Positions 46,356 to 55,403 of a stretch of DNA of 64,000 nucleotides are shown here, piece after piece (position 1 is the stretch's first letter; each line of letters starts with the position of its first letter). The stretch is from Sphingobacterium chuzhouense (GTDB lineage Bacteria; Bacteroidota; Bacteroidia; Sphingobacteriales; Sphingobacteriaceae): assembly GCF_014692525.1 (NCBI RefSeq), contig NZ_JACNYL010000003.1, positions 186,001 through 250,000 on the forward strand, read 5' to 3'. The notes under the pieces were generated by a model. It searched no databases and was not told where the DNA came from. It was given only the letters and a program-made list of their open reading frames with translations. A program made the position numbers and the translations under genes.

Positions 46356-47479
46356 GGTGTCAATTGATTAAAGAGATCCAACCATTTCCGCATCACTTTA
46401 GCTTCCGTGAAATCCGTAGACATTTCCTTTGCTTTCCGTCCCATTTCCCAACGCAGATTTTCATTTTCCATCAGTTGTATCAATCGCGCTACCATCATCT
46501 CTTGATTATGTTCCTCAACTAAAAAACCATTTTCACCATCTCGAATAATATCCCGTGGTCCACATTTGCAAGCATAAGCCACCATCGGTAAACCATAAGT
46601 TTGCGCTTCCAACAATGTCATCGGTAAGCCTTCATAACGAGAAGTCATAACCAGCAATCCACTTTGACAGTATTCTTTTTCGATATCCCAAACCGGCGAA
46701 CATAAACGAATCACATCTGCTAATCCCAATTGGTTAATCTGTGATTGTAGTTTATTCTTTAAAGGTCCATGACCAAAAATGTCTAATTTCCAATCCGGTT
46801 TTTGCTCATATATTTTTCTCCATAATGCAATCAGCTCATCAAAACCTTTCTGATAATCATATCGTCCAACAGCGATAGCACGTTTGGCCTTTACATCCGC
46901 TTGACAATTCGGCACAAAACTGTTCGCATTAGGAATAACTACTATGTTGGGAAGATTCCCCCAATATTGTTTATCCTCTTCCGTCAATACGACAAAGCGG
47001 TCATATCGTTTTGCTATAGAAACATCCTGCCAGCTACGAAGGCGGTCTATTATCTTCCAAAGTCCTTTCCGTCCATATTGTAAGCGTTTAAAACGCGAAA
47101 AATGAATTTCCAGCACTTTTTTGCTCCCATCTTGAATGCGATAGAGAAAAGAAGCATCGTTATCAAACATGGAAATAACGATATCTGCCTTCAAATCTTG
47201 CAGAAGACTTGTGAGTAATTGTTTATGCTGTTTTTGTTTCCGTTGATAGGAGATTATTTTCTTCCACAGTCCATGTTGATTATTTTCTGTATAGTTGATA
47301 TCCAAGTCGTGTAGCTGAATAGCCTCATTTAATGGAAAGTAGGGAGATCTCCCCTGCTGATCCGTTGTTACAATAGCCACCTCCAGCCCCTGAGCAACAA
47401 AATAATTCGCTTTATTTGCCAATACCCGCTCCATACCACCCGAGTTAAATGTACCTAATATGTTGTAGACTATTTTCAT
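46352..47479 (-). CDS. Glycosyltransferase family 4
   Basis: 375 aa. FNSGGMERVLANKANYF and GRYDYQKGFDELIALW mark the two Rossmann domains, and MTSRYEGLPMTLLEAQTYGLPMV is the nucleotide-sugar motif. It is similar to AmsD/EpsF-like enzymes that act on exopolysaccharide repeat units. 4-base overlaps with both neighbours. Confidence 0.9.
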   Translation of the reverse strand: MKIVYNILGTFNSGGMERVLANKANYFVAQGLEVAIVTTDQQGRSPYFPLNEAIQLHDLDINYTENNQHGLWKKIISYQRKQKQHKQLLTSLLQDLKADIVISMFDNDASFLYRIQDGSKKVLEIHFSRFKRLQYGRKGLWKIIDRLRSWQDVSIAKRYDRFVVLTEEDKQYWGNLPNIVVIPNANSFVPNCQADVKAKRAIAVGRYDYQKGFDELIALWRKIYEQKPDWKLDIFGHGPLKNKLQSQINQLGLADVIRLCSPVWDIEKEYCQSGLLVMTSRYEGLPMTLLEAQTYGLPMVAYACKCGPRDIIRDGENGFLVEEHNQEMMVARLIQLMENENLRWEMGRKAKEMSTDFTEAKVMRKWLDLFNQLTP

Positions 47480-48741
47480 TCTTCTTCCACATAATATTTA
47501 TGATACAAATACGGGCTACCCACGGACAGAAATAGAGCATACACTAAAAAGATATCTGTAGCTACTTTTAACCAATTGATTAAAGCGAGTACAAACAACA
47601 ATAGAAAGAGGTGCTTAAATACCGGAAATTTACGCCACAGTGCATAAGACAAGTACATAAAAAAGAACGTGAAAATACTTAATCCTATTAAGCCACTATA
47701 GAAAATAAATCGACAATAACCTATATCTGTTCCTACAGCATGCCAATTCGAAAATGTTGCTTTGCCGATTATCCAAGTTTCATAATCATCCGCATCCGGC
47801 CAAATCCACATCACATTATTTAAACGGTCTGTAGAGTCTGTTCGCCATTCTCCTGTTTCTATCCAATTAAAAAAGCCTTCAAAAGCAAACCGCAACAACT
47901 TATATACTTCTGCGTTGGTATTATAAAAATAGACACTGATTGTTGCTATTATCAACACCGCCAATAAAATTATTTTCCAGAGTTGCAGATTCGATACTTT
48001 TATATTTGCTTGAATTACATTGGCAAAAAAAACGAGGTAACCTAACGACAATGTTAGTCCTACCGTAGTCGTTCTGGAAATCATATTCCCTATACCACCG
48101 ATAACCAAAAAAGCTATGGCATACAGGAATAGTTCTTTCTGATTTTCTCGTAATTTCTCATCCTTTACCAATAATATACTCATCATGACTAAAACCGCCG
48201 AAAACCGAATACCTGCAACATCTAGTGCCGCTCCCATACCATATAATCGGTTCACTTCGGTCAAAAATTCATTAATTCCCAGATCAATATATCGATCAAC
48301 GAAAACTTTCACTGCCGGTACAAAATCAATTACTAATGCTAACACACATTGACTTAAACAAACAACAACTAAATAATCGACTACCAGCCGGAAATTCAAT
48401 TTTTGATGGATTACCGCAATAAATGTAACAACTGTATACGAAGCAGCTAGCCAAACCCACATCGAAATAATATAGGAGGCATAAGCAGAATCATTAGAGT
48501 TGTTGTAGTCCATCGATAAAAGACCTGTCAATGAGAACAAAACCGCAATAAGAGAAGCAATTATTATTTCCCGCGAGAAGCGAGCAACGCCCATCTTTAT
48601 AATATGATATGCTATTAACAGCAGTCCAACTACCGCCATCATGATCTTCGTATTCAAACCCACTGGTAAGAAGGTAAACTCAAACGGAAAATAAAAAAAA
48701 CTGGTAACGATGCCTGCTAATATGATTAATACTGTCTTCAT
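47476..48741 (-). CDS. Wzy-like O-antigen/exopolysaccharide polymerase
   Basis: 421 aa, about 10-12 hydrophobic segments separated by a large periplasmic loop near residues 265-335 (the segment with ETGEWRTDSTDRLNNVMWIW). This topology fits Wzy polymerases, which are weakly conserved. It is the only polymerase-like gene in the locus. Assignment is by topology and context. Confidence 0.75.
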   Translation of the reverse strand: MKTVLIILAGIVTSFFYFPFEFTFLPVGLNTKIMMAVVGLLLIAYHIIKMGVARFSREIIIASLIAVLFSLTGLLSMDYNNSNDSAYASYIISMWVWLAASYTVVTFIAVIHQKLNFRLVVDYLVVVCLSQCVLALVIDFVPAVKVFVDRYIDLGINEFLTEVNRLYGMGAALDVAGIRFSAVLVMMSILLVKDEKLRENQKELFLYAIAFLVIGGIGNMISRTTTVGLTLSLGYLVFFANVIQANIKVSNLQLWKIILLAVLIIATISVYFYNTNAEVYKLLRFAFEGFFNWIETGEWRTDSTDRLNNVMWIWPDADDYETWIIGKATFSNWHAVGTDIGYCRFIFYSGLIGLSIFTFFFMYLSYALWRKFPVFKHLFLLLFVLALINWLKVATDIFLVYALFLSVGSPYLYHKYYVEEE

Positions 48742-48752
48742 AGAAGGTCGCG

Positions 48753-49745
48753 TTATTTATAAATTAAACCATATACCACCCTAATAATCAGATAATAATA
48801 TAATTTTAGAATCCAAAATTGACGCCTTAAAGCGGTCTTCTGAATAAATTTTGCCCGGTTGGAAAACATCGGATTCGCATCAATGAATGCATTAGCTTCC
48901 GGATACCATGCCAACCATCTTTCATACGATTCCACGTCGGTAGAAATCAGAAATGGTAATTTGACATTGAGTTTAAAAAATTGGACAAACATATCCATAT
49001 TATCACCATAAATACCACGTATAAAATGGATAGTTGTATCGACATTATATTTAATATCCTCTAAATGTTGAGCTGTCATTTTCTTCGTGAAAGCATCATT
49101 ATTCAGCTGTACATAGTGATACAACGCCTGTGGTAGATAAACCACTTTTTGCGCATAAGCGAATACCTTTATCATAGCCATATCTTCCCCCATGCCATGA
49201 CCGTCCGGAAAATGGAGATTATGGTCTTTGTACAGCGAAGTCTTCACCAACTTATTCCAGACGTTGTACCGGATTTTACCTGCGAGAAGAAGTTCAACAG
49301 ATGCTACAGACGTAAGGGAAGCCGAGCCCGGGTCTTGCGACATATACCGCTCGTTATTTTGGAAAGATAAATACCAATCGCACCACACGATGTCTGCGTT
49401 ATTCGTTTTAGCGGCGTTATATAACCGCTCTATAGCCTCCGTTTCTAGCCAATCGTCTCCGTCACAGTGAAATACATATTCACCACTCGCCACAACCAAC
49501 CCTGTATTTCTCGCAGAGGGCAACCCTTTATTCATTTTATGCCTAATGATTTTTACATGAGGTTTCCGCGAGGGATAGCGTTCCAAAACCCGGGAAACGA
49601 TAGCCGAGCTTTCATCCGGAGAACAGTCATCAATAAAAATAATCTCGATATTTTCCATTGTCTGCTCAAGCAAATGTCTCGCACATTTCTCTACGAATTG
49701 CTGAACATTGTACATCGGTACGATTATGGAAACGGAATAACGCAT
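48753..49745 (-). CDS. Glycosyltransferase family 2
   Basis: 330 aa GT-A. VSIIVPMYNVQQFVEKC, IIFIDDCSPDESS (nucleotide site) and HCDGDDW (DxD) are clear, with NTGLVVASGEYVF between. A close relative of the GT2 gene at 54417, sharing order and many residues. It lies next to gmd in the operon. Confidence 0.9.
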   Translation of the reverse strand: MRYSVSIIVPMYNVQQFVEKCARHLLEQTMENIEIIFIDDCSPDESSAIVSRVLERYPSRKPHVKIIRHKMNKGLPSARNTGLVVASGEYVFHCDGDDWLETEAIERLYNAAKTNNADIVWCDWYLSFQNNERYMSQDPGSASLTSVASVELLLAGKIRYNVWNKLVKTSLYKDHNLHFPDGHGMGEDMAMIKVFAYAQKVVYLPQALYHYVQLNNDAFTKKMTAQHLEDIKYNVDTTIHFIRGIYGDNMDMFVQFFKLNVKLPFLISTDVESYERWLAWYPEANAFIDANPMFSNRAKFIQKTALRRQFWILKLYYYLIIRVVYGLIYK

Positions 49746-49770
49746 CTGACAAAGTATCGATTTAATTATA

Positions 49771-50850
49771 TTATTTTAATGTCTGTTGTATATCGGATTG
49801 CACCATCTCACGAATCAGTTCCGTAAGAGTATATTTAGGGCTCCAACCCAATACTGTTTTGGACTTGGTTGGGTCTCCAATAAGCAGGTCGACCTCGGTT
49901 GGTCGGTAATACTGCGGGTCAACCCGAACCACTACCTTCCCAATTTCCAATTGGTATTTCGGGTTATGACAAGATTTTATCCGAGCAATTTCTGCTGCGC
50001 CCGAACCCTCAAAGCTCAATTCTACACCAATTTCTTCAAATGCCAACTTTACAAAATCTCGTACCGATGTTGTCGTACCGGTCGCAATAACGTAGTCATC
50101 TGCATTGTTCTGCTGTAGGATTCTCCACATTGCTTCGACATAATCCTTTGCATGCCCCCAATCTCGCTTCGCCTCTAGATTTCCAAGAAACAAACATTCT
50201 TGTTTGCCGAACGCAATAGCGGCAACCGCCATCGTGATTTTACGTGTCACAAAAGTTTCGCCCCGCCTTGGCGACTCGTGATTGAATAAAATTCCATTGC
50301 AGGCATACATACCATACGCTTCGCGGTAATTCTTTGTAATCCAGAAACCGTATATTTTAGCTGCACCGTATGGAGATCTCGGGTAAAAAGGTGAATCTTC
50401 ATCGTAAAAACCTCGTTCATTTTTATTTGCTGCCAACCCTCCGTATAGCTCAGATGTAGATGCTTGATAAATCCTTGTTTTCTTCTCCAAGCCCAGAATT
50501 CGCACAGCTTCCAAAATGCGTAACGTCCCTAAGCCGTCTACATTCGCTACGTATTCCGGCGAGTCAAACGAGACCTTAACATGCGACATCGCACCCAAGT
50601 TGTATATTTCATCCGGTTGTACTTCCTGTATGACACGAATGATATTCGTAGAATCCGTTAAGTCGCCGTAATGCAGTTTGAAGCTAACATACTGCTCATG
50701 CTGGTCTACATACAGGTGATCTATCCGTTGTGTATTAAAAGATGATGCTCTTCTTTTAATGCCGTGAACCATATATCCCTTTTCCAACAGCAATTCCGCC
50801 AGATAGGAACCGTCTTGCCCCGTAATACCTGTAATTAACGCTTTTTTCAT
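49771..50850 (-). CDS. gmd: GDP-mannose 4,6-dehydratase
   Basis: 359 aa SDR enzyme converting GDP-D-mannose to GDP-4-keto-6-deoxy-D-mannose. The NADP loop [16 protein letters not shown], the [18 protein letters not shown] motif, TSELYG (Ser/Thr and Glu) and the YGAAK Tyr-Lys pair are all present, as is [16 protein letters not shown]. No fcl (GDP-fucose synthase) or rmd gene is adjacent, so the final sugar cannot be named. Confidence 0.96.
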   Translation of the reverse strand: MKKALITGITGQDGSYLAELLLEKGYMVHGIKRRASSFNTQRIDHLYVDQHEQYVSFKLHYGDLTDSTNIIRVIQEVQPDEIYNLGAMSHVKVSFDSPEYVANVDGLGTLRILEAVRILGLEKKTRIYQASTSELYGGLAANKNERGFYDEDSPFYPRSPYGAAKIYGFWITKNYREAYGMYACNGILFNHESPRRGETFVTRKITMAVAAIAFGKQECLFLGNLEAKRDWGHAKDYVEAMWRILQQNNADDYVIATGTTTSVRDFVKLAFEEIGVELSFEGSGAAEIARIKSCHNPKYQLEIGKVVVRVDPQYYRPTEVDLLIGDPTKSKTVLGWSPKYTLTELIREMVQSDIQQTLK

Positions 50851-50868
50851 ATTTCTGTGTTCACAGTC

Positions 50869-51750
50869 TTATTTTTTCAAATACTTAAGCACGCCATAAT
50901 AAGCTCCAGGCATCAATGCCCGAAAATAACCTGCAATTAATACCGGTATATATCGATAAGGAAAACAGCGTTTTTGAAAAAGCAATGTGTTATTTAGGTT
51001 ATAACCCAAGGGTGATTTTAGAAATTTGATACGATCCCTTAATGACATCTCCCTAAACCTATCTCCGCTAGTTTTATAATGATCATTTTCACAGACCCCC
51101 ACGTAATCTCGTAATATAAATACCGGATATCCGTGCTTATGGGCTAGATAAGTATAATCGTGATCGCCACCGCTATGGATATATTGATCGCAAAAAACAC
51201 CTTCCGTTTCTACTACGTTTTGAGAGACATAGGTAACATTTCCATGAGCGGCCTGGCAATTTTCAAAAGCGTTATTCGGAATCAAAAATTTATCTTTAAG
51301 CGTCCATTTGCTTATAAAATTAAAACCGCCATAGCTTAATCCGGTTCTTGCCTTGTTATAGGTGGAGCCGACATAAATCCCCCCTTTACCAAAATGTCGT
51401 TTCGAATATTCATCAGCGGCTTTTAATTCCTTCCATAGATTGGGCAACAACAGCGTGTCGTTATTTAACCATAAAAAACCATCAAAGCCCCCTTCTGCTA
51501 TTGCCTTACGCCAAGAGTTATTCATACCGCCATTCCAAAACAGCTGACCATTCCCGGATAATATCTCAATATCCTCCTTTAAGAATGTCTCTCGAATTTT
51601 ATCCGTTGTTCCATCTGTACTTCCATCGTCGGTCAGAAACACTTTAAATGTCATCCCGAGGCCATCAATCTCTGCCTTATATAAAGAGTCCAAACAGATC
51701 AGCGTTTTCTCGATTCGATTAAATACGGTTATCAAAACTGCAATTTTCAT
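50869..51750 (-). CDS. Glycosyltransferase family 2 (rhamnosyltransferase-like)
   Basis: 293 aa. AVLITVFNRIEKTLICLDSL, VFLTDDGSTDGT and FLWLNNDTLL (NND in place of DxD) fit GT2 enzymes such as the rhamnosyltransferase-like group. It is immediately upstream (18 bp) of gmd. Confidence 0.85.
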   Translation of the reverse strand: MKIAVLITVFNRIEKTLICLDSLYKAEIDGLGMTFKVFLTDDGSTDGTTDKIRETFLKEDIEILSGNGQLFWNGGMNNSWRKAIAEGGFDGFLWLNNDTLLLPNLWKELKAADEYSKRHFGKGGIYVGSTYNKARTGLSYGGFNFISKWTLKDKFLIPNNAFENCQAAHGNVTYVSQNVVETEGVFCDQYIHSGGDHDYTYLAHKHGYPVFILRDYVGVCENDHYKTSGDRFREMSLRDRIKFLKSPLGYNLNNTLLFQKRCFPYRYIPVLIAGYFRALMPGAYYGVLKYLKK

Positions 51751-51754
51751 CTTT

Positions 51755-52687
51755 TTAATTTTGTTTCTGTCTATGTTTGAAATATCGAAAAAGGATTTTC
51801 AACCGTTTCGAAAAAGACAATTTATCGTATTCATTTAGTCTGGAATAAAAAAAGTCAAAATAAAATCCGGGGTCGTAGTACACCGATTTTCTATAATATT
51901 CCCACCAAATATCAAAATTAGGACACCAGCTATTCCAAGGCTTAGGACCATTATAGTGAACGATACCCCATTCTTGCATATCACTTAGTTCTTTTGAGGT
52001 ATAGATTTCTTGCTTTGTTCCTTTTACGGCCAATTTAAAAAGTTCTATCATCCCGCAGAAAACGGGAGACAATCGCTTAATCTTACCTTTACAGACAATA
52101 TTTATAACATCCATATCTTGATGCTTGTAATTGTGTTTCGCCTCTTTTCTAAACCGGTCCACAATTTGATTTGCCCTTAGCAAAGCAGCATTAAAAATCA
52201 AGTTTCCAGACAATATATAATCTTGGGGATCTAGACCGAGACCGATTCTTCGCTGCACAGATTCTTGATATAGAAAACCTGGAGAAATAACGCCTGCGAT
52301 ATAGTATCCGGCCATATCGGTTACATCGAATATAGCAGACAAATCTGATCTAAAAATAACATCAACATCGTGGTACATAATCTTATCATACTCGGGAATA
52401 AGCTCAGGAATCAGTAATCGATAATAAGCAGGTACGGTTATCCCTCTAATTTCAAAAGCTTCCTGAAATTGATTTCCTACGCTTCTATAAGTGATATTGA
52501 AGTTAGTATACCTATCATAAAGGCGCTCCAAAATACCCAATGTAGGATAAACCGCCCGCTCGTCATGCAGAATAAAAATATCATAGAAAGTATCGGAATG
52601 GGCATTTTCCAATAAAGAGGTTATGCTCACACCCGCCGGCATTGCCAGATTATCATCGAAACAAAAAACAACCGGTATTTTTCTCAT
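51755..52687 (-). CDS. Glycosyltransferase family 8
   Basis: 310 aa. VVFCFDDNLAMPAGVSITSL at the N-terminus, DKIMYHDVDVIFRSDL with the D-V-D metal motif, and HYNGPKPWNSW near the C-terminus are typical of GT8 (LPS galactosyl/glucosyltransferase-like). 9 bp from the LicD gene. Confidence 0.9.
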   Translation of the reverse strand: MRKIPVVFCFDDNLAMPAGVSITSLLENAHSDTFYDIFILHDERAVYPTLGILERLYDRYTNFNITYRSVGNQFQEAFEIRGITVPAYYRLLIPELIPEYDKIMYHDVDVIFRSDLSAIFDVTDMAGYYIAGVISPGFLYQESVQRRIGLGLDPQDYILSGNLIFNAALLRANQIVDRFRKEAKHNYKHQDMDVINIVCKGKIKRLSPVFCGMIELFKLAVKGTKQEIYTSKELSDMQEWGIVHYNGPKPWNSWCPNFDIWWEYYRKSVYYDPGFYFDFFYSRLNEYDKLSFSKRLKILFRYFKHRQKQN

Positions 52688-52696
52688 GACGGATAT

Positions 52697-53563
52697 TTAG
52701 ATTTTTCTCTTCTTATTCAATTCTTGATAAACTTCTTCCAAACTCCTTCGTTCTTTCAGATTGCGGTATGCCACGCTATGATGTGTCACTCTTTTTTCCT
52801 CGGGAGGCAACTGCATATAATTACCGTATACCTGGGTGAGCAATTTATCGTAACCGCTTGGCACACGTACTTCCATCCCTTCAAACGACATCATTACAAC
52901 ATCATCAAACCAGACTTTTGGCCAAAAAGCCTTGACACCAAACTGACTACCATAGCTTCCTACGTATTCTGCTTTACCATATTCGTAACGGGTCACGATA
53001 TCGCGAAGCCGTTCACAAGTTTTCCAGTATTTTTTCTTTTTGTAAAAAGCACAGGAAATTTCATCTATAGCTGTTCGCAACTGAAATTTAGACAAGCGTT
53101 TAAATAACCATATAAAATTTTCTTTACTTGGCTTGGGTAAAATCATCAGTGTATTGGCAATACGTCTAAAAAGTAACCAGTCCGCTGCCCGCTGTTCCTT
53201 ATCACCGGAAGCTCCATCCAAAGGAAATATGTCTACAAAACATCCAAACACACAGGGAATATGCTCAAATTCCAATAACGTGGTGTTTTTGTCACACATT
53301 TTGGTGAACGGCAAGTAGTATGAAGGGGTTTCACCCGGTACCATTAACTCATATTCATCCTGCTCGAGTTGCGAAAACAACGATAGAAACTTCTCATAAT
53401 CCGGTCTGGGCATCAGTACATCAATATCATCGTCCCAAGGGATCAATCCTTGATGACGCACCACGCCTATAGCTGTACCTCCATGGCAGAAATATTGTAG
53501 ATCGTGTTCTTCACAAATTTTGATAAAGGCACGAAAAACATCTACAATTTTTTGTTTATACAT
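52697..53563 (-). CDS. LicD-family phosphotransferase
   Basis: 288 aa. YFCHGGTAIGVVRHQGLIPWDD and DDDIDVLMPRPDYEKFL contain the nucleotidyltransferase-like motif (G-G-T/x, D-D-D-x-D) of LicD, which moves phosphocholine or a similar phospho-alcohol from its CDP form to a sugar. It overlaps the HIT gene by 8 bases, and the TagD-like cytidylyltransferase gene follows on the upstream side, so the three may form a phospho-decoration module. The alcohol is unknown. Confidence 0.9.
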   Translation of the reverse strand: MYKQKIVDVFRAFIKICEEHDLQYFCHGGTAIGVVRHQGLIPWDDDIDVLMPRPDYEKFLSLFSQLEQDEYELMVPGETPSYYLPFTKMCDKNTTLLEFEHIPCVFGCFVDIFPLDGASGDKEQRAADWLLFRRIANTLMILPKPSKENFIWLFKRLSKFQLRTAIDEISCAFYKKKKYWKTCERLRDIVTRYEYGKAEYVGSYGSQFGVKAFWPKVWFDDVVMMSFEGMEVRVPSGYDKLLTQVYGNYMQLPPEEKRVTHHSVAYRNLKERRSLEEVYQELNKKRKI

Positions 53564-53984
53564 GAGCAGCCTCCATATATTCCTTTAGCTGTAGGAGAAG
53601 TTGATCATCAAAATCCAGCGTCAACAGTACATTTGCCGGCTTCGGCCAATGTTCATCCTCAAAGCGGTTATTCTTAAAGATCACCTCGCGCCCATACCGC
53701 GGTATGACATGAAAATGCACCTGTTTATCGACCATCATAAGCAACAAATAGTTAACCTTGTCTGGCGAAAACGTCTTAGCATATACTTCCTTTATCACTT
53801 TAAATGCCCGTCCTAACTCTTGCGATTCGCTATCTGTCAAGTCACCAATATCATAACACGGTCTATCTAAAGACAACACCAAAGAACCAATAGTAACCTG
53901 CAGCGGACGTAAGCTAATAATCCATGACCCCACCTTTTTTATGGTTAGGTTGACGATATCAAATTTTTGTTTAAAATCTTCCAT
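53556..53984 (-). CDS. HIT-superfamily protein with altered triad
   Basis: 142 aa. LRPLQVTIGSLVLSLDRP and NYLLLMMVDKQVHFHVIPRY match HIT-like nucleotide hydrolases/transferases. The triad H-x-H-x-H reads Q88-V-H90-F-H92: the first His is Gln, while the middle His, the nucleophile in HIT enzymes, is kept. It sits between LicD and the cytidylyltransferase gene (1-bp gap to the latter). Possible roles are nucleotide-alcohol processing or clean-up. Confidence 0.75.
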   Translation of the reverse strand: MEDFKQKFDIVNLTIKKVGSWIISLRPLQVTIGSLVLSLDRPCYDIGDLTDSESQELGRAFKVIKEVYAKTFSPDKVNYLLLMMVDKQVHFHVIPRYGREVIFKNNRFEDEHWPKPANVLLTLDFDDQLLLQLKEYMEAAHV

Positions 53985-53985
53985 A

Positions 53986-54411
53986 TTATGATGTTTTGAT
54001 TTTGTTTAATACTTCGCGCAGAAAAGTAGAAGATGTTCCTTCTGTATAGGGGAAGTATATCACCTGTATTCCAAATTCGGCAAAGTAATTTTCCAGTTTC
54101 CGCCCTTTTTCTGTTCCTTTCCAATCATCTCCTTTAAAGAATACATCAAACTTCAATTCCCTCCATGCAGCTATATTATCGATATCCTCTTTTGCTACTG
54201 CTTTATCTACATATTTTATACTATTCACGATCTCCAGACGCTCTCCAAAAGACAAAACAGGCTTTTTACCTTTCATTTCAAAGGCAATCTCGTCTGTTGT
54301 CACACCGACAATCAAATAATCGCAATGCTCCTTCGCTTTTTTCAATATATTCAGATGCCCGATATGGAATAGATCAAAAACACCGGTTGTATAACCAATT
54401 ATCGTACTCAT
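53986..54411 (-). CDS. TagD-like CTP:phospho-alcohol cytidylyltransferase
   Basis: 141 aa. G-V-F-D and H16-x-G-H (VFDLFHIGHLNIL) and GDDWKGT match glycerol-3-phosphate cytidylyltransferase TagD, giving CDP-glycerol. The second signature, R-T-E-G-I-S-T-T in TagD, reads Y122-T-E-G-T-S-S-T129, so the Arg is replaced by Tyr; IRYVDEVI also reads IKYVDKAV. The alcohol substrate may therefore not be glycerol-3-phosphate. It is the first gene of the module with HIT and LicD. Confidence 0.85.
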   Translation of the reverse strand: MSTIIGYTTGVFDLFHIGHLNILKKAKEHCDYLIVGVTTDEIAFEMKGKKPVLSFGERLEIVNSIKYVDKAVAKEDIDNIAAWRELKFDVFFKGDDWKGTEKGRKLENYFAEFGIQVIYFPYTEGTSSTFLREVLNKIKTS

Positions 54412-54416
54412 TATAT

Positions 54417-55403
54417 TTAAGTTTTACTAGTTTGATATCGTTTTTTAACATTAATCCATAACCTAAGGAGACCCCATATCTTATGAATAGCAAGGAAACC
54501 GAGTATTTTATGTCTTATCCGTAACGTACTCTTATAGAGCAGACCGTTAGATTCCGGAAAAATACCGGCCCATTTCTCAAAATGGATTAAATCTATTGCA
54601 TTCAACAATTTTCGTTTACTCCGAAACATAAAATCGTGGATATGGCTATCCAATACCCAATCCACATTTTTCTCTCGGAGAAAACATACAATATCCCGGG
54701 TATTATCTATTTCTTCGTAAACCCGGCAAGTATTCGTATCCCGGGTTATCGCCCCTGTGTTAAGCTGCATATAATGATAAAGTGGCTCTTCTACATGAGT
54801 GATATTATTACAGTAAAACAGCACTTTAATCAGTACATTTCTATCCTCTCCCAGATTACTACCGTTTAAAAACCTAATCTGATTTTTAGAAAATACTTGG
54901 CGTTTTATAAGTTTATTCCAAAGCATTCCTTTCATTTCACCCGTTATCAAAGCCTGTAAATATGTTTTGGGATCTTCGGCAACTTGTTGTTTATTTTCGT
55001 AGCTCGAGTCCGCAAACGTCATCATGAAATTGCACCAAACTAAATCGGCTTGCCCCGATTCCGCTGTGTTATACATTTTTTCAAACATCTCCCGTTCAAT
55101 CCAGTCATCGGCATCTACCCAACCGATATATTTTCCTTTTGCGACATCCAATCCGGTATTTCTGGCAGTCGCAACGCCTCTGTTTTCTTGGTGTCGAATG
55201 ATTTTGATATGCTGTTTACGAGCGGGATAGTTCTCTAGAGCCTGTTTCAAAACAGCTATACTATCATCAAGGCTACAATCGTCAATGAATATGTACTCGA
55301 TATCTTCCAACGTTTGATCAAATAGACTTTGCGCACAACGAGCTATATATATTCCCACATTGTACACGGGTACAATAACTGATATCTTAGTTTCCTTAAT
55401 CAT
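54417..55403 (-). CDS. Glycosyltransferase family 2
   Basis: 328 aa. ISVIVPVYNVGIYIARC, YIFIDDCSLDDS and GWVDADDWIE are intact. It parallels the 48753 GT2 along its length (e.g. NTGLDVAKGKYIGWVDADDW against NTGLVVASGEYVFHCDGDDW), so the two look like paralogues. Followed by the TagD-like gene with 5 bp between. Confidence 0.9.
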   Translation of the reverse strand: MIKETKISVIVPVYNVGIYIARCAQSLFDQTLEDIEYIFIDDCSLDDSIAVLKQALENYPARKQHIKIIRHQENRGVATARNTGLDVAKGKYIGWVDADDWIEREMFEKMYNTAESGQADLVWCNFMMTFADSSYENKQQVAEDPKTYLQALITGEMKGMLWNKLIKRQVFSKNQIRFLNGSNLGEDRNVLIKVLFYCNNITHVEEPLYHYMQLNTGAITRDTNTCRVYEEIDNTRDIVCFLREKNVDWVLDSHIHDFMFRSKRKLLNAIDLIHFEKWAGIFPESNGLLYKSTLRIRHKILGFLAIHKIWGLLRLWINVKKRYQTSKT

